From NCBI GenBank assembly GCA_003447595.1, contig DLYT01000020.1:1-5624 (forward strand): a stretch of 5,624 bases of DNA, in the 5' to 3' direction. Below are positions 5,534 to 5,624 of this stretch, piece after piece. The notes beneath the pieces were generated by a model. The model was not told where the DNA came from. It did not search any database and saw only the letters and a program-made list of their open reading frames with translations. Source of the DNA: Porphyromonadaceae bacterium. GTDB lineage: Bacteria > Bacteroidota > Bacteroidia > Bacteroidales > CAMTPD01. The translations under genes and the position numbers were made by a program. Every line of letters begins with the position of its first letter. Within the stretch, counting starts at the first letter, position 1.

Positions 5534-5624
5534 TCTCCGCAATAACATTCGGAATTCTCCGTTATAACTTTCAGATTTCTCTGCTATTACACTGAAACAT
5601 CTGTGCTATAACTTTTATGACTCT
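5534..5624. repeat. Degenerate 22-bp tandem repeat array, running off the right edge
   Basis: Four consecutive units begin at 5534, 5556, 5578 and 5600, and the first three bases of a fifth at 5622, an exact 22-bp period. Each begins TCTCCGC, TCTCCGT, TCTCTGC or TCTGTGC, and the shared consensus is TCTCYGCTATAACWTTC followed by a variable tail. Nine positions are identical in all four full units. A weak, shifted copy may precede it from 5511. The period is not a multiple of three and no open frame of note runs through, so it is not coding repeats. At the junctions, CGGA/TCCG (5550-5561) and CAGA/TCTG (5572-5583) form small hairpins in register. Its extent beyond the window is unknown. Confidence 0.82.

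Noticed and set aside
5534..5624. CRISPR array
   Set aside because: The units are directly adjacent and degenerate, with no unique spacers between identical repeats, and no cas gene is in the window.
1..5624. tRNA or rRNA genes, insertion-sequence ends, phage or toxin-antitoxin genes
   Set aside because: No cloverleaf-like sequence, transposase or integrase motif, or terminal repeat with target duplication was seen on either strand.

Overview
The window looks like chromosomal DNA of a Bacteroidota bacterium, probably Bacteroidales. Several upstream regions carry the Bacteroidota promoter pattern (TTG, about 19 nt, then TAnnTTTG). Clear Shine-Dalgarno sites are scarce and lipoproteins are present. 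The gene content (GH95 glycosidase, YwbE, YchJ-type SEC-C protein, DUF4476 lipoprotein, and a B12-controlled Dph6-like/BtuF-like pair) also fits this phylum.

Left part (1-1080, minus strand): a cobalamin-controlled transcription unit that runs off the left edge. A strong Bacteroidota-type promoter (1051-1080) is followed by a well-conserved cobalamin riboswitch (about 831-1045). Next come a PP-loop ATPase of the Dph6/COG2102 family (130-780) and, 9 nt later, the first 40 codons of an exported BtuF-like corrinoid or metallophore binding protein (1-120). The riboswitch indicates that this unit serves corrinoid uptake or salvage and is shut down when B12 is plentiful.

Middle part (1111-3682, minus strand): one complete, apparently monocistronic GH95-family glycosidase (1179-3575). 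It has a lipoprotein-like N-terminus, a tentative promoter upstream and a strong intrinsic terminator directly downstream. The catalytic Asn/Asn/Glu/Asp set can be traced, but a hallmark GH95 motif is replaced. A Thr occupies the position that is His in classical alpha-L-fucosidases, so the true substrate is open. No SusC/SusD or other polysaccharide-utilisation genes are in the window.

Right part (3576-5624): an AT-rich leader with two inverted repeats precedes a small YwbE gene (3870-4085, plus). YwbE converges with a YchJ-like SEC-C gene (4232-4627, minus), and two sequence-related hairpins lie between them as terminators. Divergent from the YchJ gene, and from a good promoter, runs a lipoprotein that joins a BamE/SmpA-like domain to DUF4476 (4755-5399, plus), closed by an intrinsic terminator.

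After that terminator the window ends inside a degenerate tandem array with an exact 22-bp period (5534 to the edge). Two consecutive unit junctions can each form a small hairpin with a compensatory base-pair change. This array, the B12-linked Dph6-like enzyme and the atypical GH95 active site are the points most worth following up. I see no clear evidence of a complete new multi-gene system in this window.
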